Shown piece after piece: positions 11,190 to 28,663 of a stretch of 64,000 nt of DNA. Each line of letters opens with the position of its first letter. The first letter of the stretch is position 1. The notes under the pieces were generated by a model. That model did no database searches and was not told where the DNA came from. It saw nothing but the letters and a program-made list of their open reading frames with translations. This DNA comes from Mycolicibacterium goodii (GTDB lineage: Bacteria > Actinomycetota > Actinomycetes > Mycobacteriales > Mycobacteriaceae), in assembly GCF_022370755.2 (NCBI RefSeq), contig NZ_CP092364.2:6262001-6326000 (forward strand), given 5' to 3'. A program made the position numbers and the translations under genes.

Positions 11190-13127
11190 GTGCGGATCAG
11201 CCTGTGGTTGAGTGTGCTCGTCGTCGCCGGCCTGTTCGGCTGGGGCGCGTGGCAGCGCCGCTGGATCGCCGACGACGGCCTGATCGTGCTGCGAACAGTA
11301 CGAAACCTGTTGGCGGGCAACGGGCCGGTGTTCAACGCCGGCGAACGCGTGGAGGCCAACACCTCGACGCTGTGGACGTATCTGGTGACGTTCGGCGCCT
11401 GGATCGGCGGTTCGGTCCGGTTGGAGTACGTGGTGTTGGCGTTCGCGCTGGCGCTCAGCATCGCCGGTGTCGTGCTGGTCATGCTGGGCACCGGGCGGCT
11501 GTACGCGCCGAGCCTGCAGGGCAGGCGCGCGCTGCTGCTGCCCGCAGGCGCATTGGTGTACATCGCGATCCCGCCGGCCCGTGACTTCGCCACCTCGGGA
11601 CTCGAAAATGGTCTGGTGCTGGCCTATCTGGGCCTGCTGTGGTGGATGCTGGTGTGCTGGTCTCAGGCGTTGCGCGCCTACCCGGCCGAAGGCGGTGCGC
11701 CGCAGGACGCTCCGGACAACGTGCCGGGAAGGTTCTTCGAGGGGGCGCTGGCCTTCGTCGCGGGCCTGAGCGTGCTGGTCCGTCCCGAACTCGCGCTGAT
11801 CGGCGGCGGGGCGCTCGTGATGATGCTCATCGCGGCGCGGGGCTGGCGGCGACGCGTGCTGATCCTCGTTGCCGGAGGTCTGCTTCCGGTCGCCTACCAG
11901 ATCTTCCGCATGGGTTACTACGCGCTGATCGTGCCGGGAACCGCGGTCGCCAAGGACGCCACCGGATCGAAGTGGTCGCAGGGTCTGACGTATCTGGCCA
12001 ACTTCAACCAGCCGTACCTGCTGTGGGTGCCCGCGGTGCTGCTGGTGTTGCTCGGGCTCGTCCTGGTGGCCACCAGGAGCAGGCCGTGGTGGCTGCACCG
12101 GCAGGTACCACGCGGGTACGGCTGGCTGCGGCGAACCGTCCAGAGTCCGCCTGCGGTGGTCGCTTTCATGGTTCTCAGCGGCCTTGTCCAGGGCATCTAC
12201 TGGGTGCGCCAAGGTGGCGACTTCATGCACGGCCGCGTGCTGCTCACCCCGGTCTTCTGCGTGCTGGCCCCGGTCGCGGTGATCCCGCTGGTGCTGCCCG
12301 ACGGCACGCGCTTCAGCCGCGAGACGGGCTATCTGCTGGCCGCCGCGACCAGCGTGCTGTGGGTCGCGATCGCGGGATGGTCTGTGTGGGCGGCGAATTC
12401 GCCGGGCATGGGCGCCGACGCGACGCGGGTCACCTACACCGGCATCGTCGATGAGCGTCGCTTCTACTCGCAGGCCACCGGCCACGCGCACCCGCTGACC
12501 GCGGCGGACTATCTCGACTATCCGCGCATGCGCGCTGTGCTCACCGCGCTGGAGAACACGCCGGACGGCGCGCTGCTGCTGCCGTCGGGCAACTACGACC
12601 AGTGGGACGTGGTGCCCGCGTTCCCGCCGCCGCCCGACATGACGCCCGAACAGCGCAAGGCCTACAAGCCGCCGCACACCGTGTTCTTCACGAACATGGG
12701 GATGCTTGGCATGAACGTCGGACTCGACGTTCGGGTCATCGACCAGATCGGTTTGACGAATCCGCTCGCGGCGCACACCGAGCGACTCACCGACGGCCGC
12801 ATCGGCCACGACAAGAACCTGTTCCCGGACTGGGCGGTGGCCGAGGGTCCGTTCCTCAAGACGCATCCGTTCGTCCCGGCGTACCTCGACGAGGACTGGA
12901 TCGCCCAGGCGCAGGTCGCGCTGACCTGCCCGGCCACCGACGCGGTGCTCAACTCGGTGCGCGGCGAGCTGACACCGCGGCGGTTCCTCTCGAACATCGT
13001 GCATTCCTACGAGTTCACGAAGTACCGCATCGACCGTGTGCCGCTCTACGAACTGCGCCGGTGTGGCCTGGAACCTCCCGCACCTCGGAATGCGCCGTAC
13101 ACCGGCATGCCTGCAACGGGACCCTAG
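11190..13127 (+). CDS. aftB: Terminal beta-(1->2) arabinofuranosyltransferase AftB
   Basis: About 645-residue GT-C membrane glycosyltransferase that adds the terminal beta-1,2-linked arabinofuranose to arabinogalactan and lipoarabinomannan, using DPA in the periplasm. The N-terminal helix VRISLWLSV is followed by QRRWIADDGLIVLRT, which contains the GT-C catalytic Asp pair, and GERVEANTSTLWTY. Multiple membrane helices span residues 1-430 and a soluble periplasmic C-terminal domain follows. The frame is open back to a GTG at 11127 that would overlap ubiA; GTG 11190 is preferred because it aligns with the M. tuberculosis start (VRVSLW), though no ribosome-binding site is obvious. Confidence 0.93.
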   Translation: MRISLWLSVLVVAGLFGWGAWQRRWIADDGLIVLRTVRNLLAGNGPVFNAGERVEANTSTLWTYLVTFGAWIGGSVRLEYVVLAFALALSIAGVVLVMLGTGRLYAPSLQGRRALLLPAGALVYIAIPPARDFATSGLENGLVLAYLGLLWWMLVCWSQALRAYPAEGGAPQDAPDNVPGRFFEGALAFVAGLSVLVRPELALIGGGALVMMLIAARGWRRRVLILVAGGLLPVAYQIFRMGYYALIVPGTAVAKDATGSKWSQGLTYLANFNQPYLLWVPAVLLVLLGLVLVATRSRPWWLHRQVPRGYGWLRRTVQSPPAVVAFMVLSGLVQGIYWVRQGGDFMHGRVLLTPVFCVLAPVAVIPLVLPDGTRFSRETGYLLAAATSVLWVAIAGWSVWAANSPGMGADATRVTYTGIVDERRFYSQATGHAHPLTAADYLDYPRMRAVLTALENTPDGALLLPSGNYDQWDVVPAFPPPPDMTPEQRKAYKPPHTVFFTNMGMLGMNVGLDVRVIDQIGLTNPLAAHTERLTDGRIGHDKNLFPDWAVAEGPFLKTHPFVPAYLDEDWIAQAQVALTCPATDAVLNSVRGELTPRRFLSNIVHSYEFTKYRIDRVPLYELRRCGLEPPAPRNAPYTGMPATGP

Positions 13128-13187
13128 TTAGCTGACGGCGAGGTCCGCGGAACTTCTCGTGGGCGCCGGTAACGCGCCGCCGGTCGA

Positions 13188-13206
13188 TGTCGATACAAGA
13201 TCGACA
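13188..13206. promoter_or_regulatory. Palindromic site upstream of the antigen 85 gene
   Basis: Perfect 7-bp inverted repeat TGTCGAT-acaag-ATCGACA, 84 nt before the first antigen 85 start and 60 nt after aftB. It could be an operator or a short terminator; there is nothing to decide between them. Confidence 0.3.
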
Positions 13207-13280
13207 GAACAGACCGCACGCGGTCGCGGCGGCGGTAATCGGGACGGCCCCTGCGCCACCGACTTGTGAACGGACGGTGA

Positions 13281-14294
<1,014 letters not shown>

Positions 14295-14312
14295 GGGGCG
14301 ACCGGGGAGACA

Positions 14313-14346
14313 ACTACTGGAAAGTAGGACCACATCGATATGTGGT
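14313..14346. promoter_or_regulatory. Two small hairpins between the antigen 85 paralogues
   Basis: CTACT-ggaa-AGTAG is followed by CCACAT-cgat-ATGTGG. They lie in the 136-nt gap between the two antigen 85 genes. The second overlaps the shared 15-mer ATGTGGTTGACTACA (14340-14354), recurring with one mismatch at 15514-15528 before MPT51. Confidence 0.4.
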
Positions 14347-14349
14347 TGA

Positions 14350-15438
<1,089 letters not shown>

Positions 15439-15449
15439 CCGAGTTGGCA

Positions 15450-15486
15450 CTGACGGCGGCGATCCTCCCCGGATCGCCGCCGTCAG
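15450..15486 (+). terminator. Strong terminator after the second antigen 85 gene
   Basis: Perfect 15-bp GC-rich inverted repeat (CTGACGGCGGCGATC / GATCGCCGCCGTCAG) with a 7-nt loop, starting 12 nt past the stop and followed by a short CATTTCC tract. Confidence 0.75.
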
Positions 15487-15513
15487 GCATTTCCAGGGCA
15501 GGCAACATCGGCG

Positions 15514-15528
15514 ATGTGGTTCACTACA
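15514..15528 (+). promoter_or_regulatory. 15-mer shared with the upstream region of the preceding paralogue
   Basis: ATGTGGTTCACTACA matches ATGTGGTTGACTACA at 14340-14354 in 14 of 15 positions. Each lies about 60-90 nt before an antigen 85-fold gene. It may be a promoter element (the other copy contains TTGACT) or a regulator site duplicated with the genes. Confidence 0.4.
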
Positions 15529-15586
15529 ACGCGAGTTCGTGAGTGCGGGCACTTTTTCCGGCGGGTCCGGCAGGAAGGTCTGAGGG

Positions 15587-16489
15587 ATGAGGCGTGGGTT
15601 GAGTGTGGTTCGGGCGCTGATGCTGGCGGTCACGCTCGCTGCCGGGCTGTGGACGGTGTCGGCGACAACCGGCACGCCGGCGCGGGCCGACGGCGTGGAG
15701 TACCTGATGGTGCCCTCGGCCGCGATGGGCCGCGACATCCCCGTGGCATTCCAGGCCGGTGGACCGCACGCGGTGTTCCTGCTCGACGCGTTCAACGCCG
15801 CCCCGGATGTGAGCAACTGGGTCAACGCCGGCAGCGCCATGAGCACACTCGCGGGCCGCGGCATCTCGGTGGCCGCGCCTGCCGGTGGCGCATGGAGCCT
15901 CTACACCAACTGGGAGCAGGACGGCAGCAGGCAGTGGGAGACGTTCCTGACCGCCGAGCTGCCGGGTTGGCTGGCCGCCAACAAGGGTCTGGCCCCGGAC
16001 GGCCACGCCGTCGTGGGTGCCGCGCAGGGCGGAACGGCCGCGGTGACGTTGGCCGCGTTCCACCCCGGCTTGTTCCGGTTCGCCGGATCGCTTTCCGGTT
16101 TCCTGACCCCGTCGGCCACCACGCTCAACGGTGCGATCACCGCGGGGCTGGCGAGGTTCGGCAACGTCGATGCCAACCGCATGTGGGGTCCCCCACAGTT
16201 CGGCCGGTGGAAATGGCGCGACCCCGCGGTGCACGTGAAGCTGCTGGCCGACGCCAACACCCGGCTGTGGGTGTACAGCCCTGGCACCCTGACGTGCAGC
16301 GATCCGGCCGCGATGATCGGCTACTGCGATCAGGCGCAGGGCAGCAACCGCCAGTTCTACTCTGACTACCGCCGTGTGGGCGGTAGCAACGGCCACTTCG
16401 ACTTCCCGCCGTCGGGCCAGCACGACTGGGGCAGCTGGGCGCCGCAGCTGGCCTACATGTCCGGTGAGCTGGTCGCCACAATCAAGTAG
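15587..16489 (+). CDS. fbpD: MPT51/FbpD, non-catalytic antigen 85 homologue
   Basis: 300-residue secreted alpha/beta-hydrolase-fold protein with signal peptide (residues 1-34, TPARAD). It shares the antigen 85 frame ([33 protein letters not shown]), but the nucleophile motif reads VVGAAQGGT, so the catalytic Ser is replaced by Ala146, and the His region reads QHDWGSWA. As known for MPT51, it should lack mycolyltransferase activity and has been linked to fibronectin or ligand binding. It lies after a terminator and so probably has its own promoter. Confidence 0.93.
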   Translation: MRRGLSVVRALMLAVTLAAGLWTVSATTGTPARADGVEYLMVPSAAMGRDIPVAFQAGGPHAVFLLDAFNAAPDVSNWVNAGSAMSTLAGRGISVAAPAGGAWSLYTNWEQDGSRQWETFLTAELPGWLAANKGLAPDGHAVVGAAQGGTAAVTLAAFHPGLFRFAGSLSGFLTPSATTLNGAITAGLARFGNVDANRMWGPPQFGRWKWRDPAVHVKLLADANTRLWVYSPGTLTCSDPAAMIGYCDQAQGSNRQFYSDYRRVGGSNGHFDFPPSGQHDWGSWAPQLAYMSGELVATIK

Positions 16490-16543
16490 CCGACCGCGCC
16501 GAGACGGGGAAACAGCTGGACTGGAGCACTTTTCAGCAGCCGG

Positions 16544-16549
16544 TACGGT
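16544..16549 (+). promoter_or_regulatory. -10 element (TACGGT), leaderless promoter
   Basis: TACGGT is exactly 6 nt before the GTG of the lipoprotein gene, so +1 would be the start codon. A GGAGG lies in the gap, but it is too close to the start to act as a ribosome-binding site. Confidence 0.5.
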
Positions 16550-16555
16550 GGAGGC

Positions 16556-17026
16556 GTGCAGCACACGGTTCGGTCGAGGACGCAGGTCGTCGCGCTATCA
16601 CTCGCGATGACCGCTGCGCCGTTGCTGACCGCATGCGACGCGGGTGGGGACATGATCGCGCCGCTGGCCGTGCCGACCTCGCAAACCAACGACACCAAGG
16701 CTCAGGCCGGTGCGCTGCCGTCCGGGTCGGCGGTGCCCGCACCCGGGCGCACGGGATCGTTGACGCTCAGCAGCCAGCAGCGGGGGTACCTCGATGCGCT
16801 CCGCGCCGCGGGCGTGAGGCCGTCCAGTGAGCTGCTGGCGTTGTCCATCGGGTCCTATGTGTGCCAGGCCCGGGCTGCCAAGCAGAATGACCAGGCGGTG
16901 TGGGATTTCGTACTGCCGCTGGTGCGCAGCGATGTGCGTGCCACGCACTCGGGTGCGACCGCGCCCGGGGAGGTCGACTCGGCGACCTCCGACTACATCC
17001 GCATCGCAACCGAACGACTCTGCTAG
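16556..17026 (+). CDS. Small DUF732-like secreted lipoprotein
   Basis: 156-residue protein. Its N-terminal hydrophobic segment ends in PLLTACDAGG, a lipobox-like Cys at about residue 27, so lipidation is likely. The C-terminal half (YLDALRAAGVRPSSELLALSIGSYVCQAR ... Cys at the C-terminus) resembles the DUF732 helical fold with paired cysteines, common in mycobacterial secreted proteins. It lies between fbpD and the Culp6 gene and ends 18 nt before it, so the two may be cotranscribed. Function unknown; the family name is a resemblance, not proven. Confidence 0.7.
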   Translation: MQHTVRSRTQVVALSLAMTAAPLLTACDAGGDMIAPLAVPTSQTNDTKAQAGALPSGSAVPAPGRTGSLTLSSQQRGYLDALRAAGVRPSSELLALSIGSYVCQARAAKQNDQAVWDFVLPLVRSDVRATHSGATAPGEVDSATSDYIRIATERLC

Positions 17027-17044
17027 CAGGAGCACGAAAACTAC

Positions 17045-18055
17045 ATGGCAAAGAACGCTCGGCGTAAGCGCCACCGCATCCTGGCCCTGATCGCCGCCGC
17101 GGCGATGGCCCTCGTCGTGGTGCTCGTGGTGACGATCGTGGTCGTCATCATGCGCCGTCCGGACACCCCGGCCGCGCCGCCGAGCGCCGAACCGCCCGCA
17201 GGCGTGCAGGTGCCGCCGACGACCCGTAAACCGCGCCCGGAGTTCCAGTCGGCCGACTGCCCCGACGTGATGATGGTCTCGATCCCCGGCACCTGGGAGT
17301 CGTCGCCGACCGACGACCCGTTCAACCCGACGCAGTTCCCGCTGTCGCTGATGTCGAACATCAGCAAGCCGCTGGCCGAGCAGTTCGGCCCGCAGCGCCT
17401 GCAGGTCTACACGGTGCCGTACACCGCGCAGTTCCATAACCCGTTCGCGGCCGACAAGCAGATGTCCTACAACGACAGCCGGGCCGAGGGGATGCGGACG
17501 ACGGTCAAGGCCATGACCGACATGAACGACCGCTGCCCGCTCACCAGCTACGTGATCGCCGGGTTCTCCCAGGGCGCGGTGATCGCCGGTGACATCGCCA
17601 GCGACATCGGCAACGGCCGTGGTCCGGTGGACGAGGACCTCGTGCTTGGTGTGACGTTGATCGCCGACGGCCGTCGTGAGATGGGCGTCGGACAGGATGT
17701 CGGGCCCAACCCGGTGGGCCAGGGCGCCGAGATCACGTTGCACGAGGTTCCGGCACTGTCGGCGCTGGGGCTGACCATGACGGGGCCGCGGCCCGGCGGG
17801 TTCGGCGCGCTCAACAACCGCACCAACCAGATCTGCGGTGCGGGGGACCTGATCTGCTCGGCCCCTGAGCAGGCCTTCTCGATCCTCAACCTGCCCAAGA
17901 CGCTTGAGACGCTGTCGGGCAGCGCGGCCGGACCTGTGCACGCGCTGTACAACACGCCGCAGTTCTGGGTCGAGAACGGGCAAACCGCCACGCAGTGGAC
18001 GCTCGAATGGGCCCGCAATCTTGTCGAAAACGCGCCCCATCCGAAACACGGTTGA
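17045..18055 (+). CDS. culp6: Culp6, cutinase-like phospholipase/thioesterase (Rv3802c-like)
   Basis: 336-residue essential envelope lipase. An N-terminal membrane anchor (residues about 11-36) precedes a Pro-rich linker and an alpha/beta-hydrolase (cutinase) domain with Ser175 in IAGFSQGAV. The catalytic Asp and His lie in the C-terminal part (CGAGDLICS and GPVHALYN). The M. tuberculosis orthologue has phospholipase A and thioesterase activity, is inhibited by tetrahydrolipstatin, and influences mycolate metabolism, which fits its place directly upstream of fadD32-pks13-accD4. Full family length. Confidence 0.92.
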   Translation: MAKNARRKRHRILALIAAAAMALVVVLVVTIVVVIMRRPDTPAAPPSAEPPAGVQVPPTTRKPRPEFQSADCPDVMMVSIPGTWESSPTDDPFNPTQFPLSLMSNISKPLAEQFGPQRLQVYTVPYTAQFHNPFAADKQMSYNDSRAEGMRTTVKAMTDMNDRCPLTSYVIAGFSQGAVIAGDIASDIGNGRGPVDEDLVLGVTLIADGRREMGVGQDVGPNPVGQGAEITLHEVPALSALGLTMTGPRPGGFGALNNRTNQICGAGDLICSAPEQAFSILNLPKTLETLSGSAAGPVHALYNTPQFWVENGQTATQWTLEWARNLVENAPHPKHG

Positions 18056-18071
18056 CGCGCGCGCCGGATTT

Positions 18072-18089
18072 GGACGGGACCACCCGTTC
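18072..18089 (+). terminator. Possible terminator of the Culp6 gene
   Basis: A 7-bp stem (GGACGGG / CCCGTTC, one G-U pair) with a 4-nt loop, 17 nt after the stop and followed by A/T-rich sequence. Weak by bacterial standards. Confidence 0.4.
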
Positions 18090-18299
18090 CCTTAACATTA
18101 AGAGAAAACTAAGAGCTTCACGCACGTAGAGGAGCTGATCGAGCAGTGGCGGTCGGCCGATCCATGAGCTCGGATCGCTCGGATCGCCATGCCCGGTACG
18201 ATTCTCCGGGTTTCGGTGCGTGCACCGGTCGTTGTGGCTGGGACGCGCCGTGTGACGTGCGACAACGCGATGAGCACGGCTCTGACACAGGAGAGTGAT
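18090..18299 (+). promoter_or_regulatory. Upstream region of the fadD32-pks13-accD4 operon
   Basis: About 210 nt without a convincing gene. It holds an unusually A/T-rich patch (18091-18118) with the near-palindrome CTTAA-ca-TTAAG. Further on are a doubled CTCGGATCG-type repeat (18171-18187) and a TACGAT hexamer (18198-18203) inside CCCGG...CCGGG. The TACGAT would serve as -10 for a roughly 95-nt leader ending in GGAG 6 nt before the fadD32 ATG. Likely the main promoter of the mycolate condensation operon. Confidence 0.45.
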
Positions 18300-20192
18300 A
18301 TGCCGTTCCACAATCCGTTCATCAAGGACGGACAAATCAAGTTCCCTGACGGCAGCAGCATCGTCGCGCATGTGGAGCGCTGGGCCAAGGTGCGCGGCGA
18401 CAAACTCGCCTACCGGTTCCTCGACTTCTCCACCGAACGCGACGGTGTGCCCCGCGATCTGACGTGGGCCCAGTTCAGCGCCCGCAACCGCGCGGTCGCC
18501 GCTCGTCTGCAGCAGGTCACGCAGCCAGGTGACCGTGTCGCGATCCTGTGTCCCCAGAATCTCGACTACCTGGTCGCGTTCTTCGGCGCGCTGTACGCGG
18601 GCCGCATCGCGGTGCCGCTGTTCGATCCGTCGGAGCCCGGCCACGTCGGCCGCCTGCATGCGGTGCTCGACAACTGCCATCCGTCGGCGATCCTGACCAC
18701 CACCGAGGCCGCCGAAGGGGTGCGCAAGTTCTTCCGCACCCGGCCGGCCAACCAGCGGCCCCGCGTGATCGCCGTCGACGCGGTGCCCGACGACGTCGCG
18801 TCGACCTGGGTCAACCCGGACGAGCCCGACGAGACCACCATCGCCTACCTGCAGTACACGTCGGGCTCCACCCGGATCCCGACCGGCGTGCAGATCACCC
18901 ATCTGAACCTGGCCACCAACGTGGTGCAGGTCATCGAGGCGCTCGAAGGCGAGGAAGGCGACCGCGGCCTGTCCTGGCTGCCGTTCTTCCACGACATGGG
19001 CCTGATCACCGCGCTGCTCGCCCCGATGATCGGCCACTACTTCACGTTCATGACCCCCGCGGCGTTCGTGCGGCGCCCCGAGCGCTGGATCCGCGAACTC
19101 GCGCGCAAGGAAGGCGACACCGGAGGCACGATCTCGGTGGCCCCCAACTTCGCGTTCGACCACGCCGCGGCGCGCGGTGTGCCGAAGGAGGGCTCCGCAC
19201 CGCTGGACATGTCCAACGTCAAGGCCGTCCTCAACGGCAGCGAGCCGATCTCGGCCGCGACGGTGCGCCGGTTCAACGAGGCGTTCGGACCGTTCGGTTT
19301 CCCGCCCAAGGCCATCAAGCCGTCCTACGGCCTGGCCGAGGCCACGTTGTTCGTGTCCACCACGCCCGCCTCCGAAGAGCCGAAGATCATCTCGGTGGAC
19401 CGTGACGCGCTGAACTCCGGCCGCCTGGTCGAGGTCGACGCCGATTCGCCCAAGGCCGTGGCGCAGGCGTCGGCAGGCAAGGTCGGTATCGCCGAGTGGG
19501 CCGTGATCGTCGACGCCGAGTCGGCCACCGAGCTGCCCGACGGCCAGGTGGGCGAGATTTGGATCAGCGGCCAGAACATGGGCACCGGCTACTGGGGCAA
19601 GCCCGAGGAGTCGATCGCCACATTCCAGAACATTCTCAAGTCGCGGACCAACCCGTCGCACGCCGAGGGCGCCGCCGACGACGCGACCTGGGTGCGCACG
19701 GGCGACTACGGCGCGTTCTACGACGGCGACCTCTACATCACGGGCCGCGTCAAGGACCTCGTCATCATCGACGGCCGCAACCACTACCCGCAGGACCTGG
19801 AGTACTCGGCGCAGGAGGCCAGCAAGGCGGTCCGCACCGGATACGTCGCGGCGTTCTCGGTGCCGGCCAATCAGCTGCCCGACGAGGTGTTCGAGAATGC
19901 GCACTCCGGTCTCAAGCGCGATCCGGACGACACCTCCGAACAGCTGGTGATCGTGGCCGAGCGTGCGCCGGGCGCGCACAAGCTCGACATCGGCCCCATC
20001 ACCGACGACATCCGGGCCGCGATCGCGGTCCGCCACGGTGTCACGGTGCGCGACGTCCTGCTGACCGCGGCAGGCGCGATCCCGCGCACCTCCAGCGGCA
20101 AGATCGGGCGGCGCGCCTGCCGGGCGGCCTACCTCGACGGCTCACTGCGGGCCGGCAAGGTGGCCAACGCCTTCCCGGATGCCACCGACTGA
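18300..20192 (+). CDS. fadD32: Long-chain fatty-acyl-AMP ligase FadD32
   Basis: 630-residue fatty-acyl-AMP ligase that activates the meromycolic acid as acyl-adenylate and loads it on the N-terminal ACP of Pks13. Adenylate-forming motifs are visible: [13 protein letters not shown] (P-loop), the WLPFFHDMG block, [29 protein letters not shown] with the hinge following, and the C-terminal Lys in [13 protein letters not shown] 18300 has GGAG at 6-nt spacing and the protein then starts MPFHNPF as in M. smegmatis; earlier in-frame ATGs lack a ribosome-binding site. Essential; target of diarylcoumarins. Confidence 0.97.
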   Translation: MPFHNPFIKDGQIKFPDGSSIVAHVERWAKVRGDKLAYRFLDFSTERDGVPRDLTWAQFSARNRAVAARLQQVTQPGDRVAILCPQNLDYLVAFFGALYAGRIAVPLFDPSEPGHVGRLHAVLDNCHPSAILTTTEAAEGVRKFFRTRPANQRPRVIAVDAVPDDVASTWVNPDEPDETTIAYLQYTSGSTRIPTGVQITHLNLATNVVQVIEALEGEEGDRGLSWLPFFHDMGLITALLAPMIGHYFTFMTPAAFVRRPERWIRELARKEGDTGGTISVAPNFAFDHAAARGVPKEGSAPLDMSNVKAVLNGSEPISAATVRRFNEAFGPFGFPPKAIKPSYGLAEATLFVSTTPASEEPKIISVDRDALNSGRLVEVDADSPKAVAQASAGKVGIAEWAVIVDAESATELPDGQVGEIWISGQNMGTGYWGKPEESIATFQNILKSRTNPSHAEGAADDATWVRTGDYGAFYDGDLYITGRVKDLVIIDGRNHYPQDLEYSAQEASKAVRTGYVAAFSVPANQLPDEVFENAHSGLKRDPDDTSEQLVIVAERAPGAHKLDIGPITDDIRAAIAVRHGVTVRDVLLTAAGAIPRTSSGKIGRRACRAAYLDGSLRAGKVANAFPDATD

Positions 20193-20251
20193 CCATTCAC
20201 GCCATCAACGGATCGAACTTTTCGACCGGCGGCTTTAAGGGTGACCTGAAC

Positions 20252-27294
<7,043 letters not shown>

Positions 27295-27304
27295 ACGTTC
27301 CGCG

Positions 27305-27347
27305 AAGAGGCCCGATTCACCCGCGCGACAGGGGGATCGGGTCTTTT
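27305..27347 (+). terminator. Terminator of the fadD32-pks13-accD4 operon
   Basis: Arms AAGAGGCCCGAT (27305-27316) and ATCGGGTCTTTT (27336-27347) pair with a single bulge and end in a T-tract. The hairpin lies 10 nt past accD4 and overlaps the 3' end of the convergent MFS gene. Confidence 0.65.
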
Positions 27348-28552
27348 CGCGTATCGGCCTTCCTGAGGTAGGCCCAGTGTGCGAGCGCGGCGGCCACGGT
27401 GCCGAGTCCACCGACCAGACACGCGACCCTCGGGTTGGCGTGCGCGCAGATCCAGCCGATCAGCGGACCGCCCAGGGGTGTGGTCCCGTTCGTGGCGAGC
27501 ACGAGCAGTGAGATGATCCGGCCACGGACGCCTGGATCGGAGTGCAACTGAAGAAGCGTCGTCGCGGTGGACCGGAACGTCACGCTCGCCGCGCCGACCA
27601 CGAACAGCAGGGCATACGCGATGGTCACCGTCGGCATCAGACCTGTCAGTGACAGCGCCGCACCCAGCACGCATCCGTTGAGGATCAACCACTTCGACGT
27701 GCCCCGCAGGGCACCGGCCAACGCGAGCCCGCCGAACACCGCGCCGACACCCATGCTCGTGAAGGCGAACCCCACGACGCGGGCGTCGCCGCCGAACGTG
27801 TCACGGGCGAGCGTGGGCAGCAGCACGTTCCAGTTGAACGTGAGCAGACCGGAGACCGCCATGAGGACCAGCGCCGCGGCGATGTGCGGACGCGCCGACA
27901 CGTAGCGCAGGGTCTCGCCGAGATGCCCCTTGGCGCGGACGGTTCCGGTGGTCACCTGTGCGCGGGGCCGGATCGACAGCAGCGCGATCACGACCGGTAG
28001 GTAGGACGCCGCGTTGAGGAAGAACGACGTCGATACGCCGACCGCCGAGATCAGCACGCCCGCGACGGCCGGACCGGCGATCTTGCCGCTGTTCTGGATG
28101 ATGCTGTTGAGCGTCACGGCATTGGCCATGGTCTCCGGCGTTGCGATGTCGTTGACGAAGGTCAGGCGAGCGGGTTTGTCGATCGCGTCGGCGAAGCCCT
28201 GGGCAACCGCGGCCGCCAGGATGATCCAGATGTTGACGACGTCGATCCACACCAGAATGCCCAGCATCAGCGCGGGGAGCATGCCGCCGATCGCGGTCCA
28301 CAGCAGGATCGTGCGCTTGCTGTACCGGTCGGCCAGTACGCCGGCCACCGTGGTGAACAGGAGGGTGGGCAACTGTTGGCCGGCCACGGTGATGCCGAGC
28401 AGAAGCGGGGAGTCGGTCAGTTCGAGGATCAGCCAGGCCTGCGTGAGCTTCTGCATCCAGGTGCCGCTGACGGAGATCGCCTGCCCGAGCGCGTATCGCC
28501 GGTAGTCGCGGATCGACAGGGCGCTGAACGTGGCAGCCAGATACCGTCTCAC
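27317..28552 (-). CDS. MFS efflux transporter (MFS_3/EntS-like)
   Basis: 411-residue, 12-helix major facilitator of the enterobactin/multidrug exporter subgroup: YALGQAISVSGTWMQ in TM1, AGVLADRYSKRTILL (MFS signature between TM2 and TM3), ALPARLTFVND-type motif as ADAIDKPARLTFV, and VRGRIISLLVLATNGTTPLGGPLIG in the C-terminal half. A TTG at 28573 is also open, but it lies inside a palindromic operator; GTG 28552 fits the family N-terminus and a TACCAT -10 at 9-nt distance. It follows embB on the same strand but with its own control region. Substrate unknown. Confidence 0.85.
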   Translation of the reverse strand: MRRYLAATFSALSIRDYRRYALGQAISVSGTWMQKLTQAWLILELTDSPLLLGITVAGQQLPTLLFTTVAGVLADRYSKRTILLWTAIGGMLPALMLGILVWIDVVNIWIILAAAVAQGFADAIDKPARLTFVNDIATPETMANAVTLNSIIQNSGKIAGPAVAGVLISAVGVSTSFFLNAASYLPVVIALLSIRPRAQVTTGTVRAKGHLGETLRYVSARPHIAAALVLMAVSGLLTFNWNVLLPTLARDTFGGDARVVGFAFTSMGVGAVFGGLALAGALRGTSKWLILNGCVLGAALSLTGLMPTVTIAYALLFVVGAASVTFRSTATTLLQLHSDPGVRGRIISLLVLATNGTTPLGGPLIGWICAHANPRVACLVGGLGTVAAALAHWAYLRKADTRKDPIPLSRG

Positions 28553-28568
28553 AATGACCCAATGGTAT

Positions 28569-28586
28569 GTCAATAATTCTATTGAC
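28569..28586. promoter_or_regulatory. Palindromic operator upstream of the MFS exporter
   Basis: Perfect inverted repeat GTCAATA-attc-TATTGAC, typical in size of a TetR- or MarR-family operator. It lies just upstream of the TACCAT -10 candidate (28562-28567), where a bound repressor would block polymerase. No regulator gene is adjacent. Confidence 0.55.
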
Positions 28587-28663
28587 CACTAGGTGCACTC
28601 CGCGCGTGAAAGGCAGCCCACTGCGGCCGCCGCCGTCGACCTCGGACGTTCTGCGGTGCGGTG

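Noticed and set aside
28553..28573. TTG start for the MFS exporter at 28573
   Set aside because: It falls inside the palindromic operator and upstream of the -10 candidate, and the family N-terminus matches a start at 28552.
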